A program made the position numbers and the translations under genes. A stretch of 64,000 nucleotides of DNA from Catenibacterium mitsuoka_A (GTDB taxonomy: Bacteria > Bacillota_I > Bacilli_A > Erysipelotrichales > Coprobacillaceae): NCBI RefSeq assembly GCF_964259225.1, contig NZ_CAXVKN010000002.1; one strand, given 5' to 3'. Below the pieces are notes generated by a model. That model did not search any database and was not told the DNA's origin. It was given only the letters and a program-made list of their open reading frames with translations. This document shows, piece by piece, positions 51,629 through 60,107 of the stretch. Each line of letters opens with the position of its first letter. The stretch's first letter is position 1.

Positions 51629-54208
51629 ATGTATAAAAAAACAATTGAAGAAGTAGTAAACTCTTTAGATACAAATATTGAAAAGGGACTGACTTCTTCT
51701 GAAGCAAAGAAGAGACAAGACATATATGGTACCAATGAACTAGAAAAGCCACAGAAAAGGTCTCTTCTTTTACGTTTCCTAGATCAGTTTAAGGATGCAA
51801 TGATTATTATTTTAATTATTGCAGCAGTGATATCTATTATTGTAGAACCAGGAGACTGGATTGATTCTCTAATTATTGTAATAGTAGTAATGATGAATGC
51901 GATTCTAGGTGTTGTATTAGAGAGTCATGCAGAAAAGAGTCTTGAATCATTACAGGAATTATCTGCACCACAGTCAAAGGTATTAAGAGATGGTGTGAAA
52001 CAGACTATTGCCTCTAAGGAATTAGTGCCTGGTGATATTATTATTCTTGAAACAGGGGATATGATTCCTAGTGATGCACGTTTAATTGAAGCTTATAACT
52101 TAAAGGTGGATGAATCAGCCTTAACAGGTGAATCTGTTCCTGTAGAAAAGACAACTGATCCTATTAGTCAGGATGTTGTGATTGGTGACCAGACAAATAT
52201 GGTCTTCTCTTCTACAGTAGTCACTTATGGTCGTGGTAAAGCAATAGTTACATCTACTGGTATGAAGAATGAAGTAGGTAAGATTGCTGGCATGTTGAAT
52301 GCGAGTGAAAAGGAATTAACACCTTTACAGGTTAAATTAAATGAAATTGGTAAAACAATTGGATTACTTTGTATTGTGATCTGTGTGATTGTATTTATTC
52401 TTGAATCATTGAGTGGTATTAGCTGGTTAGAATCATTTAAGACAGCTGTTGCCTTAGCTGTTGCAGCTGTACCAGAAGGACTTGCAGCTACTGTTACTAT
52501 TGTCTTAGCTGTTAGTGTGACTAAGATGGTTAAACAGCATGCCATTATTCGTAAACTACCTGCAGTAGAAACATTAGGTAGTACTTCTATTGTATGTTCT
52601 GATAAGACAGGTACATTAACACAAAATAAGATGACTATCTTAAAGACTTACTTAGATGGTGATGAAGTAAAAGATTTAGAAGAAGCAGATTCTAAGACTA
52701 TTGATATGTTGAATGCATTTACTCTATGTTCTGATGCTTCTATTGATGATGGTAAGGTACTAGGTGATCCTACTGAAGTTGCACTAGTAGAAGCAAGTAA
52801 AAAGATGAACTTTGAAAAGAAAGCACTCATGGAAAAGTATCCACGTGTAGGAGAATTAGCTTTTGATTCTGATCGTAAGATGATGAGTGTTATTGTGAAG
52901 GACGGAGATCATTATGTGTCTATTACTAAAGGTGGACCTGATGTGATCTTAAATAGATGTCGTGATGTAGATAGTGACCAGGCTATGACTGCCAATGATG
53001 AAATGGCTAAAGATGCATTAAGAGTCTTAGCTGTGGCAGTGAAGACATATGATACAATCCCTACTAACATTACAGTAGAAGAAATAGAAAATGATATGGA
53101 CTTTATTGGGTTTGTAGGTATGATTGACCCAGCTCGTCCAGAAGCAAAAGAAGCCATTAGAGTTGCTAAACATGCAGGTGTGCGTACTATTATGATCACT
53201 GGTGACCATAAGACAACAGCGACTGCCATTGCGAAAGATTTAGGTATTTTAAATGAGGGACAGGAAGTTATTTCTGGTGAAGAATTATCTCAGATGTCTC
53301 AGGAAGAACTAGAAAAGAATGTAGAAAAATATAGTGTTTATGCACGTGTGGCTCCTGAACATAAAGTAAATATCGTCAAAGCATGGAAATCAAAGAATAA
53401 GATTGTCGCTATGACAGGGGATGGTGTCAATGATGCACCAGCCTTAAAGACTGCAGATATTGGCTGTGCTATGGGTATTACAGGTACAGATGTAGCGAAG
53501 AATGCTGCTACTATGATCCTAACAGATGATAACTTTGCGACTATTATTCAGTCTATTAAACAGGGTCGTGGTATTTTTGATAATATCCAGAAGGATGTAC
53601 AGTTCTTATTATCAAGTAATATTGGTGAAGTATTAGCTATCTTCTTAGCTTCTATTATTGCGTTAATTAATCCTTCTTGGGGATTTGGTGTGCCACTATT
53701 ACCTATTCATTTATTATGGATTAACCTAATCACAGATGCTTTACCAGCCTTTGCGATTGGTTTAGAACCAGTTGAAGATGATATCATGGATAGAAAACCA
53801 AGAGAAAAGGATGAAGGTTTCTTTGCGAATGGTTTAATGGTGAAAGTCATCTGGCAGGGTGTTATGGTAGGTTTACTTACTTTAGTTTCTTATTCAATTG
53901 GTCAGTATTTCAGTAATCATGAATATGCGATGACTATGGCCTTTATCACCATGTCAGGTGCTGAATTATGTCATGCTTTTAACGTAAAGAGTCATCATTC
54001 AGTATTTAATAAACAGGTATTCAACAATAAATACTTATGGGGTGCAACAGCTTTAGGTCTTGTATTACAGTTAGCCATCATCTTTACACCTCTTTCTCAT
54101 TTATTTAGTTTAGTGCCTCTTGATCCATCTCATTTCGCGATTGCAGCATTACTTGCATTCTCAGTTATCCCAATCGTAGAAATCTCTAAACGTTTCAATA
54201 AACGTTAA
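51629..54208 (+). CDS. P-type cation ATPase (Ca/Mn type), probable manganese exporter
   Basis: 859 residues from the ATG at 51629; a longer frame to 51542 overlaps the riboswitch and is not used. N-terminal cation ATPase domain, TGES actuator motif, VPEGLAA in helix M4, phosphorylated aspartate in DKTGTLTQNK, nucleotide-domain KGGPD and hinge TGDGVNDAP. C-terminal six helices. Sequence class is PMCA/SERCA-like. The Mn(II) riboswitch, as for Lactococcus YoaB, makes Mn(II) efflux the likely role, with Ca(II) possible. Confidence 0.9.
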   Translation: MYKKTIEEVVNSLDTNIEKGLTSSEAKKRQDIYGTNELEKPQKRSLLLRFLDQFKDAMIIILIIAAVISIIVEPGDWIDSLIIVIVVMMNAILGVVLESHAEKSLESLQELSAPQSKVLRDGVKQTIASKELVPGDIIILETGDMIPSDARLIEAYNLKVDESALTGESVPVEKTTDPISQDVVIGDQTNMVFSSTVVTYGRGKAIVTSTGMKNEVGKIAGMLNASEKELTPLQVKLNEIGKTIGLLCIVICVIVFILESLSGISWLESFKTAVALAVAAVPEGLAATVTIVLAVSVTKMVKQHAIIRKLPAVETLGSTSIVCSDKTGTLTQNKMTILKTYLDGDEVKDLEEADSKTIDMLNAFTLCSDASIDDGKVLGDPTEVALVEASKKMNFEKKALMEKYPRVGELAFDSDRKMMSVIVKDGDHYVSITKGGPDVILNRCRDVDSDQAMTANDEMAKDALRVLAVAVKTYDTIPTNITVEEIENDMDFIGFVGMIDPARPEAKEAIRVAKHAGVRTIMITGDHKTTATAIAKDLGILNEGQEVISGEELSQMSQEELEKNVEKYSVYARVAPEHKVNIVKAWKSKNKIVAMTGDGVNDAPALKTADIGCAMGITGTDVAKNAATMILTDDNFATIIQSIKQGRGIFDNIQKDVQFLLSSNIGEVLAIFLASIIALINPSWGFGVPLLPIHLLWINLITDALPAFAIGLEPVEDDIMDRKPREKDEGFFANGLMVKVIWQGVMVGLLTLVSYSIGQYFSNHEYAMTMAFITMSGAELCHAFNVKSHHSVFNKQVFNNKYLWGATALGLVLQLAIIFTPLSHLFSLVPLDPSHFAIAALLAFSVIPIVEISKRFNKR

Positions 54209-54234
54209 CACCTGTGCAAGCAGGTGTTTTTTTT
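54207..54234 (+). terminator. Terminator of the P-type ATPase gene
   Basis: AACACCTG-TGCAAG-CAGGTGTT with eight T. Confidence 0.9.
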
Positions 54235-54350
54235 ACTATTTCTATTGCATTTAAGTTATATGTGTAGTATTATCTAGTTAGTAAAGGCTAACTCCTTTAC
54301 TAAACACAACATATCCTTTCATATTCTCAGTTCCTTAAAACAGAGGACAT

Positions 54351-54386
54351 AAAAAATCACAGGACGGCACACACCTGTGATTTTTT
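54351..54386. terminator. Bidirectional terminator downstream of mntR
   Basis: AAAAAATCACAGG ... CCTGTGATTTTTT; T-runs on both strands. Mainly serves the minus-strand mntR gene. Confidence 0.88.
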
Positions 54387-54388
54387 AT

Positions 54389-54751
54389 TTAGATTTTATC
54401 TTTGAAATATGTTTTTAAAGCTTCAAAAGTTTCTGGTGAAATATAATGTTCGATACGACAAGCATCCTGTGAAGCAGTGGATTCACTGACTCCAATATGA
54501 ATTAAGATATTTCTTAATTCAGTATGTCTTTCAAATATCATATTCGCAATCTTAGCACCAGCTTCTGTTAATGTAATGGCACCATCTTCATCCATGTTGA
54601 TGAGTTCCTTCTCTTTCAATCTTTTCATCTGTTGTGAAATAGTAGGTTTAGAGAAATTCATTTCATGGGCGATATCAATGGAACGCACATGTCCTTTCTT
54701 CTTCTGAATAACTAATATAGTTTCTAAGTACATTTCTGTTGATTCACTCAT
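54389..54751 (-). CDS. MntR/DtxR-family metal-dependent regulator
   Basis: 120 residues from the ATG at 54751 (GAGGTG upstream). Winged helix STEMYLETILVIQKKKGHVRSIDIAHEMNFSKPTISQQMKRLKEK; dimerisation and metal-binding part includes EAGAKIANMIFERHTELRNIL and CRIEHYISPE. No SH3 domain, so MntR-like in length. It is divergent from feoAAB, whose promoter carries DtxR-type operators, so it probably represses ferrous iron uptake. Manganese or iron sensing cannot be separated by sequence. Confidence 0.88.
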   Translation of the reverse strand: MSESTEMYLETILVIQKKKGHVRSIDIAHEMNFSKPTISQQMKRLKEKELINMDEDGAITLTEAGAKIANMIFERHTELRNILIHIGVSESTASQDACRIEHYISPETFEALKTYFKDKI

Positions 54752-54804
54752 TTTATTCACCTCATTTGTATCATTATAGCATAAAAATTCAAATAATGAA
54801 AAAG

Positions 54805-54890
54805 TTAGGCTTTACTAATATTTTTATTGACATATAAAAATAGTAAGTCTATACTAACATTGAAGTTAGAAAGGGCTAATTAGATTAGCC
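54805..54890 (+). promoter_or_regulatory. feo promoter with DtxR-type operators
   Basis: TTGACA (54827-54832), 17 bases, TATACT (54850-54855). Three dyads: TTAGGCTTTACTAA (54805-54818), TAGTAAGTCTATACTAA (54841-54857, covering the -10) and GGCTAATTAGATTAGCC (54874-54890). They resemble TTAGGTTAGCCTAA-type DtxR/MntR sites. Confidence 0.7.
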
Positions 54891-54914
54891 TAATCATCTG
54901 AGGAGGCGGAGCAT

Positions 54915-55124
54915 ATGCCAATTAGTATGGCAAATCCAGGAGATACAGTCATTATTAGACGTATTACAGGGACTGATAAGGTGAAAAATCATCTTGCAGA
55001 ATTAGGTTTTGTAGTAGAGGGCGAAGTAACTATTATCAGTAAAGTGGATAATGGAATTATTTGTAATGTGAAAGGCAGTAGGATTGCGCTTTCTGAACAG
55101 ATGGCCAATCGTATATTATTTTAA
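54915..55124 (+). CDS. feoA: FeoA domain protein (first)
   Basis: 69 residues, a single SH3-like FeoA domain: NPGDTVIIRRITGTDKVKNHLAELGFVVEGEVTIIS. FeoA binds FeoB and is needed for Fe(II) transport. First gene of feoA-feoA-feoB, under DtxR-type operators; strong GGAGG start. Confidence 0.92.
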   Translation: MPISMANPGDTVIIRRITGTDKVKNHLAELGFVVEGEVTIISKVDNGIICNVKGSRIALSEQMANRILF

Positions 55125-55136
55125 GGGAGGATTATC

Positions 55137-55358
55137 ATGAACTTAAAAGAGGTAAAAGTGGGCGAAACAGTAACTATTAAAAAAATTACTGGTACAGGTC
55201 CAGTAAAAAGAAGAATTATGGATATGGGTTTAACTAAAGGACAGAGTGTTTATGTAAGAAAAGTTGCCCCTTTAGGAGATCCAGTAGAAATCACAGTACG
55301 TGGTTATGAGTTATCATTGCGTAAAGCAGATGCGCAGATGATTGAAGTGGAGGAATAG
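55137..55358 (+). CDS. feoA: FeoA domain protein (second)
   Basis: 73 residues: VKVGETVTIKKITGTGPVKRRIMDMGLTKGQSVYVRKVAPLGDPVEITVRGYELSLRK. Closer to the FeoA part of the 43.6-kb fusion protein than to the first FeoA (shared APxGDPxE and RGYELxLR). Two bases before feoB. Confidence 0.93.
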   Translation: MNLKEVKVGETVTIKKITGTGPVKRRIMDMGLTKGQSVYVRKVAPLGDPVEITVRGYELSLRKADAQMIEVEE

Positions 55359-55360
55359 TT

Positions 55361-57484
55361 ATGAAGATAGCGTTAGCGGGTAACCCTAACTCTGGTAAAA
55401 CAACGTTATTCAATGCACTGACAGGAAGTACTCAGTATGTTGGTAACTGGCCAGGGGTTACTGTTGAAAAGAAAGATGGGAAACTAAAAGGTCATAAGGA
55501 TGTGACTATCCAGGATTTACCTGGTATTTATTCATTATCTCCTTATACACTAGAAGAAGTTGTTACAAGAAGATATTTAATTAATGAAACACCTGATGCA
55601 ATCATTAATATTATTGATGGTACAAACTTAGAAAGAAACTTATATTTAACTACTCAGTTAGCTGAATTAGGTATTCCAATGGTTTTAGCTGTTAATATGT
55701 ATGATATCATCGAAAAGAAGGGTGATAAGATTGACTTAGATCAGTTAGGCCAGTTAATTGGCTGTAAAGCAGTGACTTTATCAGCATTAAAAGATAAAGG
55801 AACTCAGGAAGTAGCTGAAGAAGCAATCAAGCTTGCACATAGCCATAAAGTATCAGAACATCCTCATGTATTTGTTGGCTCTGTAGAACATGCTTTAGCG
55901 CATATTGAAGAATCTATTGAGAATAAAGTAGATGCATCAAAGTTAAGATGGTTTGCAGTAAAGGTATTTGAAAGAGATGAAAAGGTATTGGCTGAACTTA
56001 AATTAGATCAGGCAGTATTAAATGAAATTGAAGGACATATTGCGGATTGTGAAAAAGAAATGGATGATGATGCAGAATCTATTATCACAAACCAGAGATA
56101 TACTTATATTAAGAGTTCTATTAATAAGGTTCTTACTAAGAAGAATCCACATCAGACATTATCTACATCAGATAAGATTGATAAGATTGTGACTAACAGA
56201 TTCTTAGCTTTACCAATCTTTGTGTTAATTATGTGGTTTATGTATTACATCTCAGTATCTACTGTAGGTGATTGGATGACTGGCTGGGTGAATGATGTAT
56301 TGTTTGCAGAAATCATTCCACCTGTAGTTGAAACGTTCTTAAAATCTATTGGTTGTGCTGCTCCATTAATCAGCTTAATCAATGATGGTATTATTGCCGG
56401 TGTTGGTACAGTATTAGGATTCGTGCCACAGATGGCATTGATCTTCTTATTCTTAGCTATTCTTGAAGATTCAGGATATATGGCAAGAATCGCATTTATC
56501 ATGGATAGACTTTTACGTAAATTCGGTTTATCTGGTAAATCTTTCATCCCTATCTTAATTGGTACAGGTTGTGGTGTTCCAGCTGTTATGGGTACACGTA
56601 CTATTGAAAATGAAGCAGATAGAAGAATGACTATTATGTTATGTACATTCATTCCTTGTGGTGCTAAGACTGTTATTATTGGTATGATTAGTTCAGCTTT
56701 CTTCCCAGGTAACACTTGGATTGCACCAACTATGTACTTCTTAAGTATTTTAGTTATTATCTTATCAGGTATCGCATTAAAGAAGACTAAGTTCTTCGCA
56801 GGTGATCCTGCACCATTCGTAATGGAATTACCAGCATATCATATCCCTACTATTAAGGGTGTATTCATTCATGTTTGGGAACGTGCAAAAGCATTCATGT
56901 TTAAAGCAGGTACTATTATCTTTAGTATTTGTATAGTAGTTTGGTTATTATCTACATTTAACTTCTCATTCCAGATGGTTGAAATTGAAAAGTCTATGTT
57001 AGCCTCTATTGGTCATGTATTTGCAGCATTATTCGCACCAGTTGGTATTGAAAACTGGAAGGGTTCAGTAGCCGTTATATCAGCTCTTGCAGCTAAGGAA
57101 CAGGCTATTTCTACTATCTCTATCTTAAATCATATGGGTGATGCAGATTCAGGTGCAAAAGCTATTCAGGCTATGGTGAATACTTTCTCTGCAATGGGTG
57201 GTTTCTCATTTATGATCTTGAACTTATTCGATCCACCATGTTTTGCCGCTATTGGTGCAATCATGAGAGAAATGGGTTCTAAGTTCTGGGGATGGTTTGC
57301 AGTATTATACCAGATGGTATTAGGTTATGTATTAGCTATGATCTCTTATCAGTTAGGTTCATGGTTATTCTATGGTGCATCATTTGGATTAGGTCAGATT
57401 ATATCAATTGTATGTATTCTAGTAATGATCTACTTTATTGTAAGACCAGCACCAAAACCAGAATTAAAGACACAGAAGGCTTAA
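55361..57484 (+). CDS. feoB: Ferrous iron transport protein FeoB
   Basis: 707 residues. G domain with GNPNSGKTT (G1), T in VTVEKK (G2), DLPGIYSLSPYT (G3) and NMYD (G4); helical spacer; then Gate/Nucleoside-recognition membrane parts with GCGVPAVMGTRTI and IPCGAKTVI and the usual Cys pairs. GTP-gated Fe(II) uptake in the cytoplasmic membrane. Followed by two cysteine-rich accessory genes. Confidence 0.96.
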   Translation: MKIALAGNPNSGKTTLFNALTGSTQYVGNWPGVTVEKKDGKLKGHKDVTIQDLPGIYSLSPYTLEEVVTRRYLINETPDAIINIIDGTNLERNLYLTTQLAELGIPMVLAVNMYDIIEKKGDKIDLDQLGQLIGCKAVTLSALKDKGTQEVAEEAIKLAHSHKVSEHPHVFVGSVEHALAHIEESIENKVDASKLRWFAVKVFERDEKVLAELKLDQAVLNEIEGHIADCEKEMDDDAESIITNQRYTYIKSSINKVLTKKNPHQTLSTSDKIDKIVTNRFLALPIFVLIMWFMYYISVSTVGDWMTGWVNDVLFAEIIPPVVETFLKSIGCAAPLISLINDGIIAGVGTVLGFVPQMALIFLFLAILEDSGYMARIAFIMDRLLRKFGLSGKSFIPILIGTGCGVPAVMGTRTIENEADRRMTIMLCTFIPCGAKTVIIGMISSAFFPGNTWIAPTMYFLSILVIILSGIALKKTKFFAGDPAPFVMELPAYHIPTIKGVFIHVWERAKAFMFKAGTIIFSICIVVWLLSTFNFSFQMVEIEKSMLASIGHVFAALFAPVGIENWKGSVAVISALAAKEQAISTISILNHMGDADSGAKAIQAMVNTFSAMGGFSFMILNLFDPPCFAAIGAIMREMGSKFWGWFAVLYQMVLGYVLAMISYQLGSWLFYGASFGLGQIISIVCILVMIYFIVRPAPKPELKTQKA

Positions 57485-57490
57485 TCAATT

Positions 57491-57838
57491 ATGGGTAACA
57501 TCATAGTTGCGGCTATTGTTGTTGTGTTGCTCATTATAGGTGTTCTTCACTACAAGAAGACATTACAGTCAGGATGTTGTGGTGAACACGATCAAATAAA
57601 GAAAATAGGTACGGGGGATAAGGATAAAAATCTTTATCCCTATCGTACTATTCTTCATATTGACGATATGTTCTGCAAGAACTGTGCAGCAACAATAGAA
57701 AACGCGTTTAATCAACATAAAGAATATCTTGCATCAGTAAACATGAATAAGAAAGAAATCACTATTCTTTCTATGAATCAACCTGATCTAGAAACATATA
57801 AACAGATGATCATCAAACTTGGTTATACTCCAAGATAA
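57491..57838 (+). CDS. Membrane-anchored protein with FeoB-associated Cys region and HMA domain
   Basis: 115 residues. One N-terminal helix (3-20) and a SGCCGEH cysteine motif as in FeoB-associated proteins, followed by a heavy-metal-associated fold with MFCKNCA (CxxC near 60-63). HMA domains bind Cu(I) or Zn(II) for handover. Seven bases after feoB, so the metal site probably faces the cytoplasm near FeoB. The joining of the two modules is unusual. Confidence 0.75.
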   Translation: MGNIIVAAIVVVLLIIGVLHYKKTLQSGCCGEHDQIKKIGTGDKDKNLYPYRTILHIDDMFCKNCAATIENAFNQHKEYLASVNMNKKEITILSMNQPDLETYKQMIIKLGYTPR

Positions 57839-57867
57839 TTGTATAATAGAAGCAAGGAGGAGATAGT

Positions 57868-58059
57868 ATGGGTACAATTATAGTAAGTATTTTATTAGTT
57901 ATCTGGATTTGTCTTGTCCTTAGAACTATATATAAAAATAAGAAAAAAGGCATAGGTGTATGTGGCCATAATTGTAATACATGTGGCACAAATGATCTAT
58001 GTCATGCTGATCTCTATAAAATGTATCGTGAAGAGATGCGTAAAGAAGGACACGCTTAG
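57868..58059 (+). CDS. FeoB-associated Cys-rich membrane protein
   Basis: 63 residues: one membrane helix (3-22), basic NKKKG and a cytoplasmic Cys cluster VCGHNCNTCGTNDLCHADLY. Matches the FeoB-associated cysteine-rich protein family found after feoB in Firmicutes. Might bind Fe(II) or an FeS cluster; not proven. Confidence 0.85.
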   Translation: MGTIIVSILLVIWICLVLRTIYKNKKKGIGVCGHNCNTCGTNDLCHADLYKMYREEMRKEGHA

Positions 58060-58161
58060 TGTTCTTCTTTTTTTAGTTTGAGCATATTTATTGAATTATA
58101 TCTCAAAAGGACTATAGTATAAGTAGTAATAATTACTATATACTAAAGGAGGAATTCTGAT

Positions 58162-58278
58162 ATGAAATGGGTATGTAAAGTATGTGGATATGTGTATGAA
58201 GGTGATGAATTACCTGAAGATTATGTATGTCCACTATGTGGTGTAGGACCAGAAGAATTTGAAAAAGTAGAAGAATAA
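58162..58278 (+). CDS. Short rubredoxin
   Basis: 38 residues with CKVCGY (Cys 5, 8) and CPLCG (Cys 24, 27), the four iron ligands. Usual rubredoxins have about 52 residues; the central loop carrying the DPxxGxPxxGxxF segment is missing, as in the rubredoxin part of rubrerythrins. Electron carrier, probably for peroxide or oxygen reduction. Own GGAGG site. Confidence 0.9.
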   Translation: MKWVCKVCGYVYEGDELPEDYVCPLCGVGPEEFEKVEE

Positions 58279-58300
58279 TATTCATTCTTCTAAATAAGAG

Positions 58301-58355
58301 AGGCTGTAACGCTTAAGGTAGTAGTCAATACTATCTATTCGTTACAGCCTTTTTT
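58301..58355 (+). terminator. Terminator of the rubredoxin gene
   Basis: AGGCTGTAACG ... CGTTACAGCCT with T-run and an inner hairpin. Confidence 0.85.
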
Positions 58356-58367
58356 CTTAGTATTAAT

Positions 58368-58760
58368 TTAAAAGAGTTCTTTTGCTTTCATACGCTTCAA
58401 TTCAGCATGTGTACTTTTCTTATGTCTGCAATAGAAGTAAATACCTAGCATAACAAAGTTTCCAGCATTGATAGACACAATAGTATATACAATGCTTGTT
58501 GTTGTAAGAGAGTGGTCTCTTAATGCGGTAGATGTTTTGTCTGAAGAACTTTCTACCACTTTACCTGTTTCTGTCATCACAGATTGAGTCGTTTCAATTT
58601 TATTATGGGTTGGTATGAATCCAAATGCGAATATGAGTGAACTCGCAAAAATAACGATTGGGATAATCAAACCAAGTAACCTATTATCCTTTTTTGATAA
58701 AAATATTTGTAGTCTTATAATTGCGATTAAAATAATCACACCAATAATAGTTCTAACCAT
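58368..58760 (-). CDS. Small membrane protein linked to a DUF2089-like regulator
   Basis: 130 residues with three hydrophobic segments (about 2-18, 25-48, 88-110) and a basic tail HKKSTHAELKRMKAKELF. It overlaps the regulator gene by 8 bases, so the two are co-translated. No family was recognised; a membrane partner or target of the regulator is a reasonable guess. Confidence 0.65.
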   Translation of the reverse strand: MVRTIIGVIILIAIIRLQIFLSKKDNRLLGLIIPIVIFASSLIFAFGFIPTHNKIETTQSVMTETGKVVESSSDKTSTALRDHSLTTTSIVYTIVSINAGNFVMLGIYFYCRHKKSTHAELKRMKAKELF

Positions 58761-59058
58761 TTTTCGATTTCTCCTTTATTTTCTTATACTCTGTAATCAA
58801 ATTCTTAGCAACGTCAAATTCTATATCTTCATCAATGACATATCTTTTGATCAACTCTACAAATTCATCATTATCTTCTTTGTCTTCAGATAATTTAATT
58901 TTATCAATCAATTTATTCAATCTGACTCTTACTGTTGGATAAGTAACACCATACAACTTAGCAACTTCTTTTAAAGAACCTGAAGCGAGTAGAAATCTTT
59001 TGATAAAAATCATATCTTCATCATCCAAATTTTTCATCCACATAGGGACAGTATCCAT
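58753..59058 (-). CDS. DUF2089-family helix-turn-helix protein
   Basis: 101 residues from ATG at 59058 (GAGGTGA upstream); the frame open upstream to 59310 lacks start signals. DDEDMIFIKRFLLASGSLKEVAKLYGVTYPTVRVRLNKLIDKI is the typical DUF2089 helix-turn-helix. Such proteins are usually encoded with small membrane proteins, as here, and act as regulators. Its C-terminal half is charged. Confidence 0.82.
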   Translation of the reverse strand: MDTVPMWMKNLDDEDMIFIKRFLLASGSLKEVAKLYGVTYPTVRVRLNKLIDKIKLSEDKEDNDEFVELIKRYVIDEDIEFDVAKNLITEYKKIKEKSKNG

Positions 59059-59258
59059 ATTTATCACCTCTTTTTGTAATATAACATATTTATATTTTAA
59101 ATAAAAGATAAATAATTTAATAATGTTAAAGTGTATGTTTAATAAAATTAAAAATACTACTAGTTTTTTAATCATTATGTAAGTGTTGTGTATTTTGATT
59201 AGGTTTGATTTATTTCGTTGTTTGATATGATATAGTAGTGTGGAATGGAGAGGTGAAT

Positions 59259-59711
59259 ATGAAGAAAATATTAATTTTATTAGTGACAATGATGTTATGT
59301 GCCTGCTCACCTGCAGAACCTATGTCACTTAAAGACAGCTATGGACAATACAAACAGGAGAAAATCGTATATGCGAATAAGAAGGATTACATAAAGAAGA
59401 AGGATGCTTATAATGCGTATCTTGTTTATGAAATCAATAAAGATGCATGTACATTTGAAAGTGATTTAAAGTATCAGAATATCCAGTATAAGAAGGTTGA
59501 ACTATCAAAAGATGAGAAAGAAAAAGTTCCTGAAGCACTCATCAAATACAACCTTTATGAAGGTGAAAAACAGTTAGGCATTGCGGTTTATTTAGGTGAA
59601 GAAACTGTTTATATTTCTAGCTATGATCAATATGATGGCAGTCCTGTATATATTGCGAAAATGAAAAAAAATCACAAAGAAGAGCTAAAATTTACGAAAA
59701 ACAGAAAATGA
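59259..59711 (+). CDS. Predicted lipoprotein
   Basis: 150 residues from ATG at 59259 (GGAGAGGTG upstream). Lipobox MLCAC, acyl Cys near 15. The mature part is rich in Lys and Tyr (YKQEKIVYANKKDYIKKKDAYNAYLVYEI) with no known family. Not in an operon. Confidence 0.72.
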   Translation: MKKILILLVTMMLCACSPAEPMSLKDSYGQYKQEKIVYANKKDYIKKKDAYNAYLVYEINKDACTFESDLKYQNIQYKKVELSKDEKEKVPEALIKYNLYEGEKQLGIAVYLGEETVYISSYDQYDGSPVYIAKMKKNHKEELKFTKNRK

Positions 59712-59741
59712 ATAATTTTGTTTATATTTAAAGGAAAAATA

Positions 59742-59770
59742 TTGACAAAGTAAAAAAGTGATTGTATTAT
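59742..59770 (+). promoter_or_regulatory. Promoter of the arg operon
   Basis: TTGACA, 17 bases, TATTAT; start near 59777. Confidence 0.85.
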
Positions 59771-59776
59771 AGACCC

Positions 59777-60015
59777 AAGTTAAATAAACAAATCGATGAA
59801 CGAGAAGAGTATCTTACAATCACCTACAGCGAGATGACATAGAGTGGAAGGTCATCAGGAAGATATAAGAGAAACGCACTCGGGAGAGTCTGTTGGAATT
59901 GAGTATAACAGAACGTGAATCTGCGTTAATGAAGAGGTGGTTTGTATGATACAAGCAACTAGAGTGGTACCGCGTTTATATACGTCTCTGGATTGATCCA
60001 GAGGCGTTTTTTGTT
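59777..60015 (+). ncRNA. T-box riboswitch, arginine specific
   Basis: Stem I is closed by CGAG/CTCG with the AGTA motif on the 5' side; stem GTATCTT/AAGATAT lies above the specifier loop. The specifier CGC (59875-59877) is followed by a purine. T-box AGAGTGGTACCGCG gives TGGT. The terminator CGTCTCTGGATTGATCCAGAGGCG with T-run ends near 60015. Uncharged tRNA-Arg should allow read-through to argG. The specifier was placed by comparison with the Met T-box at 39.2 kb. Confidence 0.9.
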
Positions 60016-60034
60016 TATTAAAGGGGTGTTTGAT

Positions 60035-60058
60035 ATGAAGGAACGACGATCTAGTTAA
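60035..60058 (+). CDS. Candidate Arg-Arg leader peptide MKERRSS
   Basis: Seven codons, ATG to TAA, with AAAGGGG 8 bases before. Contains two adjacent CGA codons, rare in this window. The 8-base arm TGTTTGAT just before its ATG pairs with ATCAAACA (60082-60089), which lies next to the argG ribosome site. Position and content fit a leader peptide, but its expression is unproven. Confidence 0.4.
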   Translation: MKERRSS

Positions 60059-60107
60059 GTAGTGGGGCATTAAAATAAAACATCAAACATTAAAGGAGAA
60101 GAAAATT

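Noticed and set aside
59059..59310. Long N-terminal extension of the DUF2089-like protein
   Set aside because: The extension is AT-rich with no start signal and would not fit the family; ATG at 59058 has a good ribosome site.
59855..60070. Minus-strand 71-residue frame
   Set aside because: Antisense to the Arg T-box and its terminator.
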